Shown: one piece after another, positions 44,027 to 53,443 of the stretch | Numbering within the stretch: the stretch's first letter is position 1 | Layout of the letters: every line of letters starts with the position of its first letter | Origin: Ewingella sp963519305 | GTDB taxonomy: Bacteria; Pseudomonadota; Gammaproteobacteria; Enterobacterales; Enterobacteriaceae | NCBI GenBank assembly: GCA_963519305.1 | Contig: CAUQMS010000013.1 | Coordinates: forward strand, 1 to 64,000 | DNA length: 64,000 bases | Reading direction: 5' to 3' | Translations under genes and position numbers: made by a program | Notes under the pieces: generated by a model | Seen by the model: only the letters and a program-made list of their open reading frames with translations | Told to the model about the DNA's origin: nothing | The model's database searches: none

Positions 44027-45508
44027 TTAAAGCGTGACACCGCTTTTGAAAATCGCCAGTTCGCGGAAATCATTCAATTCGTTCTTCGACAGCTTACCAT
44101 CAGCGATATCTACAATCAGGTCGACAAATTCGCTGAGCAGATCGTCCATCGCCACACCATGAATCAGTTTTCCTGCATCGAAGTCGATCCAGTGTGGCTT
44201 TTTGGCCGCCAGTTCACTGTTGGTCGCCAGTTTTACCGTCGGCACAAAACCGCCATACGGCGTACCGCGCCCGGTGCTGAACAGCACCATGTGACAACCG
44301 GCTCCGGCCAGCGCGCTGGTCGCCACTGCATCGTTACCCGGCGCGCTCAGCAGGTTCAGGCCGTGTCGGGTCAGGCGCTCACCGTACTTGAGCACATCCA
44401 CCACCGGGCTTTGGCCGGCTTTCTGAGTACACCCGAGGGATTTCTCCTCCAGCGTGGTGATCCCGCCAGCCTTATTTCCCGGCGATGGATTCTCATAAAT
44501 CGGTTGATTATGTTCGATGAAATACTGCTTGAAGTCGTTGACCATGTGGACGGTTTTGTCGAAGGTCGCCTGGTCGCGGCAGCGGCTCATCAGGATACGC
44601 TCGGCACCAAACATCTCCGGCACTTCGGTCAGCACGGAGGTCCCGCCGTTGGCGATCACATAGTCGGAAAAACGCCCGAGCAGTGGATTCGCCGTGATCC
44701 CGGACAGGCCGTCAGATCCGCCACATTCGAGGCCAAATTTCAGCTCGCTGAGTTTTCCCGGCACCCGCTGGTCGTTACGCATGACGGCGTAGAGCTCGCG
44801 CAGACGTTCCAGCCCGGCCTCCACTTCGTCATCAAATTTTTGCAGGGTCATAAAGCGCACACGCTCGTCGTCAATTTCGCCCAACGTGTCACGGAAAACA
44901 TCCACCTGGTTATTTTCGCAACCCAGGCCAATCACCAGCACCGCACCTGCATTCGGATGGCGGACCATATTCTGCAACATGGTGCGGGTATTGATGTGGT
45001 CATCCCCCAGCTGTGAACAGCCGAACGGATGAGTAAACAGATAGACGCCGTCGGTGCCTTCCGCCTGATGGGTTTCTTTAAGAAAGCGTTGCTGAATCTG
45101 TTTCGCAATCCCGTTGACGCAGCCGACGGTCGGAATCAGCCACAGCTCGTTGCGGATCCCCACCAACCCGTTGTTACGGCGATAAACCTGCACCTCCCGG
45201 TCAGCCATTTGCGGCGGCAGTTCGGCGAACTCAGGCTGGTACTGATACTGGTCTAGATCGCTGAGATTGGTTTTGGCATTCTGCGAATGGATATGCTCGC
45301 CAATGGCGATATCCTTCAGCGCATGGCCGATAGGCAGGCCATATTTGACGATATTCTGCCCGGCCGCGATGGGTTTTATCGCGAACTTATGACCCCGCAC
45401 CACCTCCTGCAGCAACGTGACGCCAGCTTCCGTAGCCTCGCCGGAGGCCAAATCCTGCAGCGCAACCGCGACGTTATCTGCGGGGTGAATCTGTATGATA
45501 CTTTGCAT
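44027..45508 (-). CDS. uxaA: Altronate dehydratase UxaA
   Basis: UxaA converts D-altronate to 2-keto-3-deoxygluconate in galacturonate breakdown. The 493-residue protein has the SAF domain at the N-terminus (HPADNVAVALQDLASGE) and the catalytic UxaA region with THPFGCSQLGDDH, GLGCENNQ and GLECGGSDGLSGITANP. The ATG at 45508 sits behind AGAGG; the earlier in-frame codon at 45553 lies inside uxaB and is rejected. It is 10 nt after uxaB, last in the uxaC-uxaB-uxaA operon. Confidence 0.95.
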   Translation of the reverse strand: MQSIIQIHPADNVAVALQDLASGEATEAGVTLLQEVVRGHKFAIKPIAAGQNIVKYGLPIGHALKDIAIGEHIHSQNAKTNLSDLDQYQYQPEFAELPPQMADREVQVYRRNNGLVGIRNELWLIPTVGCVNGIAKQIQQRFLKETHQAEGTDGVYLFTHPFGCSQLGDDHINTRTMLQNMVRHPNAGAVLVIGLGCENNQVDVFRDTLGEIDDERVRFMTLQKFDDEVEAGLERLRELYAVMRNDQRVPGKLSELKFGLECGGSDGLSGITANPLLGRFSDYVIANGGTSVLTEVPEMFGAERILMSRCRDQATFDKTVHMVNDFKQYFIEHNQPIYENPSPGNKAGGITTLEEKSLGCTQKAGQSPVVDVLKYGERLTRHGLNLLSAPGNDAVATSALAGAGCHMVLFSTGRGTPYGGFVPTVKLATNSELAAKKPHWIDFDAGKLIHGVAMDDLLSEFVDLIVDIADGKLSKNELNDFRELAIFKSGVTL

Positions 45509-45518
45509 AATCAACCTC

Positions 45519-46970
45519 TTAACTGTAGACCGCGAGGGCATCGCGCATGCCATGGTTCTGGATTGCCTGCAACTGCTCAGTCACTTTTTCGCCGAGGCCC
45601 GGCACGGTATTCAGGTCCACTCCCCAGTGCTGTTCATCAGCCAGAACGGTTTCAACCAGTTTATGCAGGGGAATCTCACCGCGGCGCACTTCGCTCCACA
45701 ACGTGGAGAACAGGCTCAGCCACGGCACGTCATCCTGTAGCGGGAAGATTTCGCCGTTACGCTCACCGCGATAAAACGCCAGTAAAGCGGCCAGCGCAAA
45801 CGTCAGCCGCGGCGGTAACAGGCCATTTTTCTGCTGGCTGGCCAGCAGCTGCGGCAAAATCCGGGTACGGAATTTCGTCATGCCATTGAGGGCAATCGAC
45901 AGCAGCTGATGCTGAATAAACGGATTGCGGAAACGGCTTAACACGGCCTGTGCAAAAGAAGTCAGCTCCGCCTGCGGCAAATTGAGCACCGGTGAGATCT
46001 CTTCAGCGATGGTCAGTTCAACAAAGCGGCTGATTTGCGGATCACTCATTGCTTCGCCTACAGTATTCAGCCCGGCGAGAAACGCCACCGGCACCAGCGC
46101 GGTATGCGCACCGTTGAGGATCGCCACTTTGCGTTCTTTGTAGGGTTTGATGTCATCGACCAAACGGATATTTAGCGGAAATTGGTCCAGACGTAACTCC
46201 CGCGCCAGACTTTGTGGCCCCTGGATCACAAACAGGTAGAAGTGCTCGGCGCTGTCGAAGAAGCTGTCCTGATAGCCCAGCTCAGCCTGCAGGCTCTCCA
46301 CTTCGCTTCGCGGATAGCCGGTCACAATGCGGTCCACCAGCGTTGAACAGAAGGTGTTATGAGTGAGCAACCACTGGCTGAAGGCGGACGGCAATGCCCA
46401 TTCGGTGGCATAGCGCAGCACCAGCTCCAGCAGTTTTTCACCGTTATAGTCAATCAGCTCACACGGCAGCAGCACCCAGCCTTTGTCCGCGGCGCCATCG
46501 AAATGGGTAAAGCGTTCGAACAGTAAACGGGTGAGTTTGGCAGGGAAACTGGCCGGTGGTGCATCGTCAAAACGGTCGCCCTGCACATAGCTGATACCCG
46601 CTTCGGTGGTGTTAGAGAACACAAAGCGGATATTCGGATCATGAGCCAGTGCCAGATAGTCATCGAACCGGTGATAGATATTAATTTCGCGGTTAACCGA
46701 GCGGATGACGCGGGTGTCACGTACGCGCTCGCCCTTCTCATTCAGGCCGCTGATGATCGTGGTGTAAAGGCCGTCCTGCTCATTGAGCGACGGCGGAAAG
46801 TCGCTGTCGATCGGGCGAACGATCACGATACCGGCATTCAGGTCGGTATGCTCATTCAGCAGGTCAATCTGCCAGTCGACAAAAGCGCGCAGGAAATTGC
46901 CTTCGCCAAACTGGATAATTTTGTCGGGGAAATGGCGTCCGGGAAAGTCACGACGGTTTAACCTTTGCAT
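45519..46970 (-). CDS. uxaB: Tagaturonate reductase (altronate oxidoreductase) UxaB
   Basis: UxaB reduces D-tagaturonate to D-altronate with NADH. The 483-residue polyol/mannonate dehydrogenase-family protein has the nucleotide-binding start IIQFGEGNFLRAFVDWQID and the catalytic Lys region KPYKERKVAILNGAHTALVP. It lies between uxaC and uxaA on the same strand, an order different from E. coli, where uxaB is separate. Confidence 0.95.
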   Translation of the reverse strand: MQRLNRRDFPGRHFPDKIIQFGEGNFLRAFVDWQIDLLNEHTDLNAGIVIVRPIDSDFPPSLNEQDGLYTTIISGLNEKGERVRDTRVIRSVNREINIYHRFDDYLALAHDPNIRFVFSNTTEAGISYVQGDRFDDAPPASFPAKLTRLLFERFTHFDGAADKGWVLLPCELIDYNGEKLLELVLRYATEWALPSAFSQWLLTHNTFCSTLVDRIVTGYPRSEVESLQAELGYQDSFFDSAEHFYLFVIQGPQSLARELRLDQFPLNIRLVDDIKPYKERKVAILNGAHTALVPVAFLAGLNTVGEAMSDPQISRFVELTIAEEISPVLNLPQAELTSFAQAVLSRFRNPFIQHQLLSIALNGMTKFRTRILPQLLASQQKNGLLPPRLTFALAALLAFYRGERNGEIFPLQDDVPWLSLFSTLWSEVRRGEIPLHKLVETVLADEQHWGVDLNTVPGLGEKVTEQLQAIQNHGMRDALAVYS

Positions 46971-47081
46971 CTCACACTCACCTTAAATTTACGCAAACGC
47001 CGGTCTTTGAGGGCGGTTTGTGCCCCGTCGCCGTCGTGTTCTGAAGAAATAGTCGATCGGATGGGAATGTTGTTTTCATCA

Positions 47082-47109
47082 CGCCGGGCGCGAAAGACAG
47101 CGCCCGGCG
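47082..47109. repeat. GC-rich hairpin between uxaC and uxaB
   Basis: CGCCGGGCGC (47082-47091) pairs with GCGCCCGGCG (47100-47109) over an 8-nt loop. It lies in the 147-bp gap between uxaC and uxaB without a T-tract, so it may be an mRNA stabiliser or processing site protecting the uxaC message, or a REP-like unit. Confidence 0.6.
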
Positions 47110-47117
47110 GATCAGAC

Positions 47118-48530
47118 TCAGTTCAGCTCAATGCCGAAATACTCTTTCGCATTATCAAAACAGATATTTTTGACCATGCTGCCGAGCAGAGCCATGTCAT
47201 TCGGCGCTTCGCCGTCTTCCACCCAGCGGCCAATCATCTGGCACAAGATGCGACGGAAATATTCATGACGCGTATACGACAGGAAGCTGCGGCTGTCGGT
47301 GAGCATCCCGACGAAGCGGCTCAGCAGGCCAAGATTGGCGAGCTGCGTCATCTGGCGCTGCATGCCATCTTTCTGATCGTTAAACCACCAGCCGGAACCA
47401 AACTGCATTTTTCCCGGCATCCCTTCCCCCTGGAAGTTACCCACCATGGTGCCGATCACTTCGTTATCACGCGGGTTCAGGCAGTAAAGAATGGTCTTCG
47501 GCAAACCACCGGCCAGACCCTGCGCACCGAGCAGTTTTGACAGCGGTTCTGCCAGCGGCTGGTCGTTGATCGAGTCAAAACCGACGTCAGCGCCAATCAG
47601 CTGGAACATACGGGTATTGTTATTACGCAGCGCACCAATGTGGTACTGCTGCACCCATTCACGACGTTGATATTCAGAAGCCAGATACAGCAACACGCCG
47701 GTTTTGAACTGGGCGATTTCTTCTTTATTTGGCATCGTGCCGCTCAGACGACGGGACAAAATACCGTCCAGCGTCGCATCGTCCGCTTCGCCATATACCA
47801 CCACATCCAGCGCATGGTCGGACACTTTACAGCCGTGCGCCGCAAAGTGATCCAGACGTTTATTCAGTGCATCGCGCAGATCGCTGAAGCGGGTAATGGA
47901 CACATCGGCGGCAACTTCCAGTTTCTTCATGTAATCAGTGAAGCTCTCCGCTTCAATGTTAAATGCTTTATCCGGACGCCAGCTCGGCAGCACTTTGACA
48001 TCAAAGCTGCTGTCCTGCGCCACGGTGTTGTGGTGTTCAAGAGAGTCGATCGGATCATCGGTCGTACCGACCATTTTCACATTCATCTGCTTCATGATAC
48101 CGCGCGCGCTGAAGCTCTTCTGCGCCAGCAATTCATTGCCGCGCTCCCAGATTTCTGAGGCGGTCGTCGGAGACAGCAGCTTGCCGGTAATACCGAACGG
48201 ACGGCGAAGTTCAAGGTGAGTCCAGATATAGAGCGGGTTGCCAATGGTATGAGGAACGGTGGCGGCCCAGGCATCAAACTTTTCACGATCCGTGGCGTCG
48301 CCGGTACACATGCGTTCCGGCACGCCGTTGGTGCGCATCGCACGCCATTTGTAGTGATCGCCTTTCAGCCAGATGTCATACAGATTTTTAAACTGGTAGT
48401 CCTGCGCGATCTGTTCAGGCGGCAGGTGACAGTGGTAGTCAAATATCGGCTGGTCTTTCGCGTAGTCATGATAAAGGCGACGTGCAACTTCAGTGTCGAG
48501 CAGGAAATCTTCAGTTAAAAACTGCGCCAT
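47118..48530 (-). CDS. uxaC: Uronate (glucuronate/galacturonate) isomerase UxaC
   Basis: UxaC isomerises D-glucuronate to fructuronate and D-galacturonate to tagaturonate. The 470-residue metallo-hydrolase-fold protein has the N-terminal FDYHCHLPPEQIAQDY metal-binding segment and GTTDDPIDSLEHH. The C-terminal MLTDSRSFLSYTRHEYFRRILCQ is also typical. It is the first gene of the minus-strand operon, divergent from exuT. Confidence 0.96.
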   Translation of the reverse strand: MAQFLTEDFLLDTEVARRLYHDYAKDQPIFDYHCHLPPEQIAQDYQFKNLYDIWLKGDHYKWRAMRTNGVPERMCTGDATDREKFDAWAATVPHTIGNPLYIWTHLELRRPFGITGKLLSPTTASEIWERGNELLAQKSFSARGIMKQMNVKMVGTTDDPIDSLEHHNTVAQDSSFDVKVLPSWRPDKAFNIEAESFTDYMKKLEVAADVSITRFSDLRDALNKRLDHFAAHGCKVSDHALDVVVYGEADDATLDGILSRRLSGTMPNKEEIAQFKTGVLLYLASEYQRREWVQQYHIGALRNNNTRMFQLIGADVGFDSINDQPLAEPLSKLLGAQGLAGGLPKTILYCLNPRDNEVIGTMVGNFQGEGMPGKMQFGSGWWFNDQKDGMQRQMTQLANLGLLSRFVGMLTDSRSFLSYTRHEYFRRILCQMIGRWVEDGEAPNDMALLGSMVKNICFDNAKEYFGIELN

Positions 48531-48992
48531 CTTAGGTTCCTCACCTTGAGTTCAATTCTGAGTTATCTCTCAATGGTGCGAAGTTATCACACCAATTATG
48601 GTCATCGTCCAGCACTATTTAATGGCGTGAACAGGCCCAATACTGATAGCACGATCACATAAAAATCTTCATCGCATTGAATTTAATAACATTTGTCAAA
48701 TTCCTGCGCTGCTAACCATTATCCACACATTCTAAATGTGGTTTTGTGATGTCATTCAAATTTTAAATCTGTATGACAAGTTATCTTTAGCTCGCCCGAA
48801 CAAGAGCGTCAGTGAAGACCTGCCACATCACTGATGCTTTTGTCCGGGACAACGGGGATAACAAAAACAAGGTAGTCAAATAACGTACTCATCAGCAGCA
48901 CAGCCAGAAGCCCCGCCCTGCGCGGCGGTGCTCAGTGTGCCGCGGCCGCCAATGCGCAGCCAATACCGGATTATTTACTGGGAGAGAGTTAA
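48531..48992. promoter_or_regulatory. uxaC-exuT divergent control region (ExuR-like and CRP sites)
   Basis: This 462-bp gap has no gene. Near uxaC, AAGTTATCACACCAATT (48581-48597) carries an AATTGGT half like the ExuR operator, with a poorer second half. TGTGA-TGTCAT-TCAAA (48745-48760) matches a CRP site at nine of ten core bases. A second, weaker CRP-like site with a perfect TCACA half ends near 48659. The arrangement fits catabolite activation and ExuR repression of both directions; the sites are read by eye. Confidence 0.55.
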
Positions 48993-50285
48993 ATGGGTAA
49001 GATCAAAGGGTTACGCTGGTACATGATCGCACTGGTCACAGTCGGTACTGTATTAGGCTATTTAACACGTAACGCCATAGCCGCTGCGGCACCGACGCTG
49101 ATGAGCCAGCTCCACATCAGCACACAGCAATATTCCTATATTATCGCCGCTTATTCTGCCTGCTATACCATTATGCAGCCAGTTGCCGGTTATGTGCTGG
49201 ACGTTCTGGGGACCAAAGTCGGTTACGCCATGTTCGCCGTCATGTGGGCCATTTTCTGTATGGCAACCGCGCTGGCAAGCAGTTGGGGTGGCCTGGCCAT
49301 CGCCCGCGGTGCCGTCGGGATGGCAGAAGCCGCGATGATCCCTGCGGGCCTGAAAGCCACCAGTGAATGGTTTCCGGCCAAAGAACGTTCTATTGCCGTG
49401 GGCTACTTTAACGTCGGTTCTTCTATCGGCGGGATGATTGCGCCACCGCTGGTTGTCTGGTGCATCATTATGCACAGCTGGCAACTCGCCTTCGTCATTA
49501 CCGGTGCCCTGAGCATGATCTGGGCTGTCTGCTGGTTAATCTTCTATAAACACCCGAAAGATCAGAAGAAACTTAGCGAACCGGAACGTGAATATATTCT
49601 TGGCGGTCAGGAAGCCCAGCACCAGACCACCAATGCTAAAAAAATGTCGGCCTGGCAAATCCTGCGTAACCGTCAGTTCTGGGGCATCGCGCTGCCGCGT
49701 TTTCTGGCAGAACCGGCCTGGGGCACGTTCAACGCCTGGATACCGCTGTTTATGTTTAAAGCCTACGGCTTTGACCTGAAACACATCGCCATGTTTGCCT
49801 GGATGCCGATGCTGTTCGCTGACCTCGGTTGTATCGTCGGCGGCTATCTGCCACCGCTGTTCCAAAAATATTTCAAAGTAAACCTGATCGTTTCACGCAA
49901 ACTGGTGGTGACCATGGGGGCCGTCCTGATGATTGGCCCCGGCATGATTGGTCTGTTCGCCAGCCCTTATGCGGCGATTGCCCTGTTGTGCGTGGGTGGT
50001 TTTGCGCACCAGTCGCTTTCAGGCGCGTTGATCACGCTCTCTTCCGACGTATTTGGACGTAACGAAGTCGCCACAGCCAACGGACTGACCGGCATGGCCG
50101 CATGGACTGCCAGTACCCTGTTTGCTCTGGTGGTCGGTGCGCTGGCTGATACGCTGGGCTTTAGCCCGCTGTTTGCTGCACTGTCAGTGTTTGACCTGTT
50201 GGGTGCCATTGTTATATGGACCGTTCTGCAAAACCGCTCAGCGGTCGAGCCTGACGCTCAGCCTCTGCACACCGCGAAAGCCTGA
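48993..50285 (+). CDS. exuT: Hexuronate transporter ExuT
   Basis: ExuT is a major facilitator superfamily proton symporter for galacturonate and glucuronate. The 430-residue protein has twelve predicted spans and the anion:cation symporter family signatures RNAIAAAAPTLM and KATSEWFPAKERSIAVGYFNVGSS. It is preceded by a GGGAGAG site and followed by a terminator and exuR. Divergent uxaCBA supply the catabolic steps. Confidence 0.95.
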   Translation: MGKIKGLRWYMIALVTVGTVLGYLTRNAIAAAAPTLMSQLHISTQQYSYIIAAYSACYTIMQPVAGYVLDVLGTKVGYAMFAVMWAIFCMATALASSWGGLAIARGAVGMAEAAMIPAGLKATSEWFPAKERSIAVGYFNVGSSIGGMIAPPLVVWCIIMHSWQLAFVITGALSMIWAVCWLIFYKHPKDQKKLSEPEREYILGGQEAQHQTTNAKKMSAWQILRNRQFWGIALPRFLAEPAWGTFNAWIPLFMFKAYGFDLKHIAMFAWMPMLFADLGCIVGGYLPPLFQKYFKVNLIVSRKLVVTMGAVLMIGPGMIGLFASPYAAIALLCVGGFAHQSLSGALITLSSDVFGRNEVATANGLTGMAAWTASTLFALVVGALADTLGFSPLFAALSVFDLLGAIVIWTVLQNRSAVEPDAQPLHTAKA

Positions 50286-50295
50286 CAGCAAGCTT

Positions 50296-50322
50296 AAGCC
50301 CGGGAAACAGTCCGGGCTTTTT
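50296..50322 (+). terminator. Intrinsic terminator after exuT
   Basis: AAGCCCGG-GAAACAGT-CCGGGCTT plus T-run (TTT CG). It separates exuT from exuR. Confidence 0.82.
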
Positions 50323-50483
50323 CGTTTTAACCGCCCGGTTATGCCCTGCAGACAGATGTTCGACGGTGCAACCGGCCTGCGTTCCTCGTATACTGGTATA
50401 ACAAGTTTCACCCCGGCAGGCGATTGACCTTCGTCACTCAACGAGCCTTCCCGCTTGCGTTTATATCAATAAAGAGCAAAACC

Positions 50484-51278
50484 ATGGAACCCACTGAAAC
50501 CAGACGTCTGTACCAACAACTGGCAGCCACGCTCAAGGAGAGAATTGAGGGCGGCGTTTACCCCGTCGGCGAGAAATTGCCGGCCGAACGTCTGATTTCA
50601 GAGGAGATGAACGTCAGCCGCACCGTGGTACGTGAAGCCATCATCATGCTGGAAGTGGAAGGTTATGTTGAAGTACGTAAAGGGTCTGGCATTCATGTGA
50701 TGTCCAACCAGCAGAAGCATCTGGTCGTGACCGACAACGGCCTGGAGTTTGGCGCCGCCGGTCCGTTTGAGCTGTTGCAGGCGCGCCAGCTGATTGAGAG
50801 CAATATTGCCGAGTTCGCCGCCACACAGGTCACCAAGCAGGACATCATGCGCCTGATGGAAATTCAGGAGCAGGCGCGTCTGGAAGACCGCTTTCGGGAT
50901 TCCGAATGGGATCTTAAGTTCCACATTCAGGTGGCGCAGTCCACCCAGAACAGCGCCATGGCGAGTATCGTGGAGAAGATGTGGAGCCAGCGCCGTCAGA
51001 ATCCCTACTGGCGCAAACTGCATGAGCATATTGACGCGAAGTCGATCGAAAGCTGGTGCGAAGATCATGACCAGATCCTCAAGGCACTGATCCGCCGCGA
51101 TCCGCACGCGGCTAAACTGGCGATGTGGCAACACCTCGAAAATACTAAGCAGATGTTGTTCCGCGCCACCAGTGATGATTTTGAGTTCAACGTTGACCGC
51201 TATCTTTACTCCGAAAACCCGGTTGTACATCTCGATGCGCCGACATTGAATGTCACGTCGCTGCTGAACAACAAATAA
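50484..51278 (+). CDS. exuR: Hexuronate regulon repressor ExuR
   Basis: ExuR is a GntR/FadR-type repressor released by galacturonate or glucuronate. The 264-residue protein has a winged helix (EKLPAERLISEEMNVSRTVVREAIIMLEVEGYVEVRKGSGIHV in pieces, residues about 32-74) and an all-helical FCD sensor domain with metal-ligand His residues (KFHIQVAQSTQN; WCEDHDQILKALIRRD). The ATG at 50484 is chosen over 50424 because the family N-terminus is METET-like and AAAGAG precedes it. Confidence 0.93.
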   Translation: MEPTETRRLYQQLAATLKERIEGGVYPVGEKLPAERLISEEMNVSRTVVREAIIMLEVEGYVEVRKGSGIHVMSNQQKHLVVTDNGLEFGAAGPFELLQARQLIESNIAEFAATQVTKQDIMRLMEIQEQARLEDRFRDSEWDLKFHIQVAQSTQNSAMASIVEKMWSQRRQNPYWRKLHEHIDAKSIESWCEDHDQILKALIRRDPHAAKLAMWQHLENTKQMLFRATSDDFEFNVDRYLYSENPVVHLDAPTLNVTSLLNNK

Positions 51279-51687
51279 TCCCTCTGTTTACGGCAGGCCG
51301 TTTTCTACGGTCTGCTGTTCCCGCGTTAAAATTCTTCTGCTGGCCCGGTTAAATCCCTCTCCCCACAGTGAACGTTTCCAAATAAAAGTTTTCTGAAATA
51401 AGAGTTTCTGAAAAAATGAATTCCAGACACACCTGTCAGCCACTGTCGAGTTGTGTCAGCGAGTGTAAAAGCGCGGCCCGCTGGGCGTTGCGAACTTATA
51501 TCATTCGTTTTTAACAGGTATATTTACCTGTCTCAAACAGGGTAGTTTTGTTACAGTTACAGGACTTTTTTTACCGTGAGCGCCATGGAAAGGCGTACTT
51601 ATCGGTCGGGTTATTTCGCGTTGAGCCGTGGTGCTCCGCAATGACTCCGGCGGGTTAACTGAAAATTATGGAGTTCCGCTAAAGTAC
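51279..51687. other. Gene-free gap exuR-yqjA with a perfect palindrome
   Basis: After exuR comes a mismatched hairpin (GCAGGCCGT / ACGGTCTGC) that may end its transcript. Further on, TTTTCTGAAATAA and TTTCTGAAAAAA form a short direct repeat. ACAGGTA-TATT-TACCTGT (51514-51531) is a perfect inverted repeat 157 bp before the yqjA start. No gene is visible. yqjA-mzrA is CpxR-regulated in E. coli, but I see no convincing tandem GTAAA box. Confidence 0.5.
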
Positions 51688-52371
51688 ATGGAAATCATTA
51701 GTTCGCTCATCGATGCCCTCTGGCAACAAGATTATGAAACCCTGGCCAATCCTTCGCTGGTTTGGGCTCTCTATATCATTTTGTTTCTGATTATATTTCT
51801 GGAAAATGGTCTGCTTCCGGCCGCTTTTCTTCCCGGTGACAGCCTGCTGATTTTAGTCGGGGTGCTGATCGCAAAAGATGCGATGAATTTCCCGCTCACT
51901 GTTTTCCTGCTGACCACCGCGGCCAGCCTCGGTTGCTGGCTGAGTTATATTCAGGGGAAATGGCTGGGGAATACCCGAATAGTTCAGGGCTGGCTGGCCC
52001 ATCTTCCCGTGCAGTATCACGAACGCGCCCACAATCTCTTCCATAAACATGGTCTTTCGGCCCTGCTGGTTGGCCGTTTTCTGGCATTTGTCCGCACGCT
52101 GCTGCCGACAATCGCCGGGTTGTCGGGGCTGAACAATATGCGCTTCCAGTTCTTTAATTGGGTAAGCGGTCTGCTGTGGGTGCTGATTCTGACGACGCTC
52201 GGCTACTTTCTCGGTAAAACGCCGCTGTTCCTGAAGTACGAAGATCAGTTGATGAACTGCCTGATGCTGCTCCCGCTGGTCTTGCTGGTCGGGGGTTTAG
52301 GCGGATCGTTGCTGCTGCTGTGGCGTAAAAAGCAGGCTGAACGCCAGAATAAAGGCAATAAAACACCATGA
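51688..52371 (+). CDS. yqjA: DedA-family membrane protein YqjA
   Basis: YqjA is a DedA/SNARE-associated (VTT) inner-membrane protein linked in E. coli to proton-motive-force homeostasis and alkaline or drug tolerance. From the ATG at 51688 it has 227 residues. It shows ENGLLPAAFLPGDSLLILVG with conserved Glu and Asp, and GRFLAFVRTLLPTIAGLSGL with the two essential Arg. The open frame extends upstream to 51628, but E. coli YqjA starts at the equivalent of 51688. Its stop overlaps the mzrA start by 4 nt. Confidence 0.94.
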   Translation: MEIISSLIDALWQQDYETLANPSLVWALYIILFLIIFLENGLLPAAFLPGDSLLILVGVLIAKDAMNFPLTVFLLTTAASLGCWLSYIQGKWLGNTRIVQGWLAHLPVQYHERAHNLFHKHGLSALLVGRFLAFVRTLLPTIAGLSGLNNMRFQFFNWVSGLLWVLILTTLGYFLGKTPLFLKYEDQLMNCLMLLPLVLLVGGLGGSLLLLWRKKQAERQNKGNKTP

Positions 52372-52754
52372 AAATGCCGCGTTTCCAACGCCCGGCAGTG
52401 TGGCCGACGCTCTTTTTAATGCTGCTGCTGATAGCAGCCGCGGCGGGCTTCACCTTCTCGCGGATACCGCAAAACAACATTACTTTGCAGATACGCCCCG
52501 CGCGGGCCGGGCTTGCATTGCCGGACGGTTTCTTTGTCTATCAAAGCCTTAACGAGCGCGGTATCCGTATCAAAAGTATTACGCCATTGCAGGACGGGCT
52601 GATTGTCCAGCTGGACTCCCGTGAACAACGCCTGCTGGCTGAGCGCGCCTTGCAGGATATCCTGCCGATGGGATTCTCTATCAAGCTGTGCGAACAGCCT
52701 AAATCCCCGCTGTGGGTGCAGAAATTTGCAGGCGAACAGCTCAAAATCGGCTGA
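52368..52754 (+). CDS. mzrA: EnvZ/OmpR modulator MzrA
   Basis: MzrA is a small bitopic inner-membrane protein that binds EnvZ and links the Cpx response to the OmpR regulon. The 128-residue protein has one membrane span near the N-terminus (PTLFLMLLLIAAAAGFTF) and a periplasmic domain. ATGA overlap with yqjA shows coupled translation, as in E. coli yqjA-yqjB. Confidence 0.88.
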   Translation: MKMPRFQRPAVWPTLFLMLLLIAAAAGFTFSRIPQNNITLQIRPARAGLALPDGFFVYQSLNERGIRIKSITPLQDGLIVQLDSREQRLLAERALQDILPMGFSIKLCEQPKSPLWVQKFAGEQLKIG

Positions 52755-52906
52755 CCCCGACGCGGTTTCAGATTCCTCCTTTAAGCACATCTCTTTTTAG
52801 CTGTTATAATTCCTTCTGAAATATCGAAAAAACGTATGCGTCACGCAACGCAAGACGTACCGGGAAGAAACGTTCTGCGTTTCACAATGATTAAGGAAGC
52901 TCTCTC

Positions 52907-53284
52907 ATGAAATTGCGTTTATCTGTTCTTCTCGCTTTACCCGTTCTCGCATTATCCAGCGCCGCCTTTGCCGCACCTCAACCCGAGAGTTGTGTGACCA
53001 AGCAGCAGGAAATCCAAACTCAGCTCGATTATGCTCATCAGCATAATAATAAAAATCAGATCAACGGTTTAGAAAAAGCCCTGAGCGAAAGCAAAGCGCA
53101 CTGTACCGATGCCGGTCTGAAAGCTGACAATGCCAAACGCGTCGCTGAGAAAGAGAAAAAAGTTCAGGAACGTGAGCATGAGCTGAAAGAGGCTCAGGCT
53201 GAGGGCGATCATGAGAAAATCGCCAAGAAACAGAAAAAACTGGACGAAGCCCAGTCTGAATTACGGGAAGCACAGGGCAAATAA
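52907..53284 (+). CDS. yqjC: Periplasmic DUF1090 protein YqjC
   Basis: This 125-residue protein has a cleavable signal peptide (LRLSVLLALPVLALSSAAFA, cut before APQP) and two conserved Cys (SCVTKQQEI and AHCTDAG). A long Lys/Glu-rich coiled coil (about residues 75-124) follows. It is typical of DUF1090. The function is unknown. It precedes the yqjDEK group as in E. coli, with its own upstream gap of 152 bp. Confidence 0.9.
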   Translation: MKLRLSVLLALPVLALSSAAFAAPQPESCVTKQQEIQTQLDYAHQHNNKNQINGLEKALSESKAHCTDAGLKADNAKRVAEKEKKVQEREHELKEAQAEGDHEKIAKKQKKLDEAQSELREAQGK

Positions 53285-53443
53285 CGCCCGTGCATGACTG
53301 TCCATTTTTACCGGTACATAGCGGATTTTCGGCGAGTTTTTTATGCCCTTTCTGAGTGGTTATCGGCACATTCGCAGTTGCACTCAGCCAGATATCCGCT
53401 ATGTTAAAAGTTCGCATCAGTTAACGTATGGAGTGACTTACAC

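Noticed and set aside
45287..45889. 200-residue plus-strand frame across uxaA/uxaB
   Set aside because: Antisense to two certain genes and without coding character.
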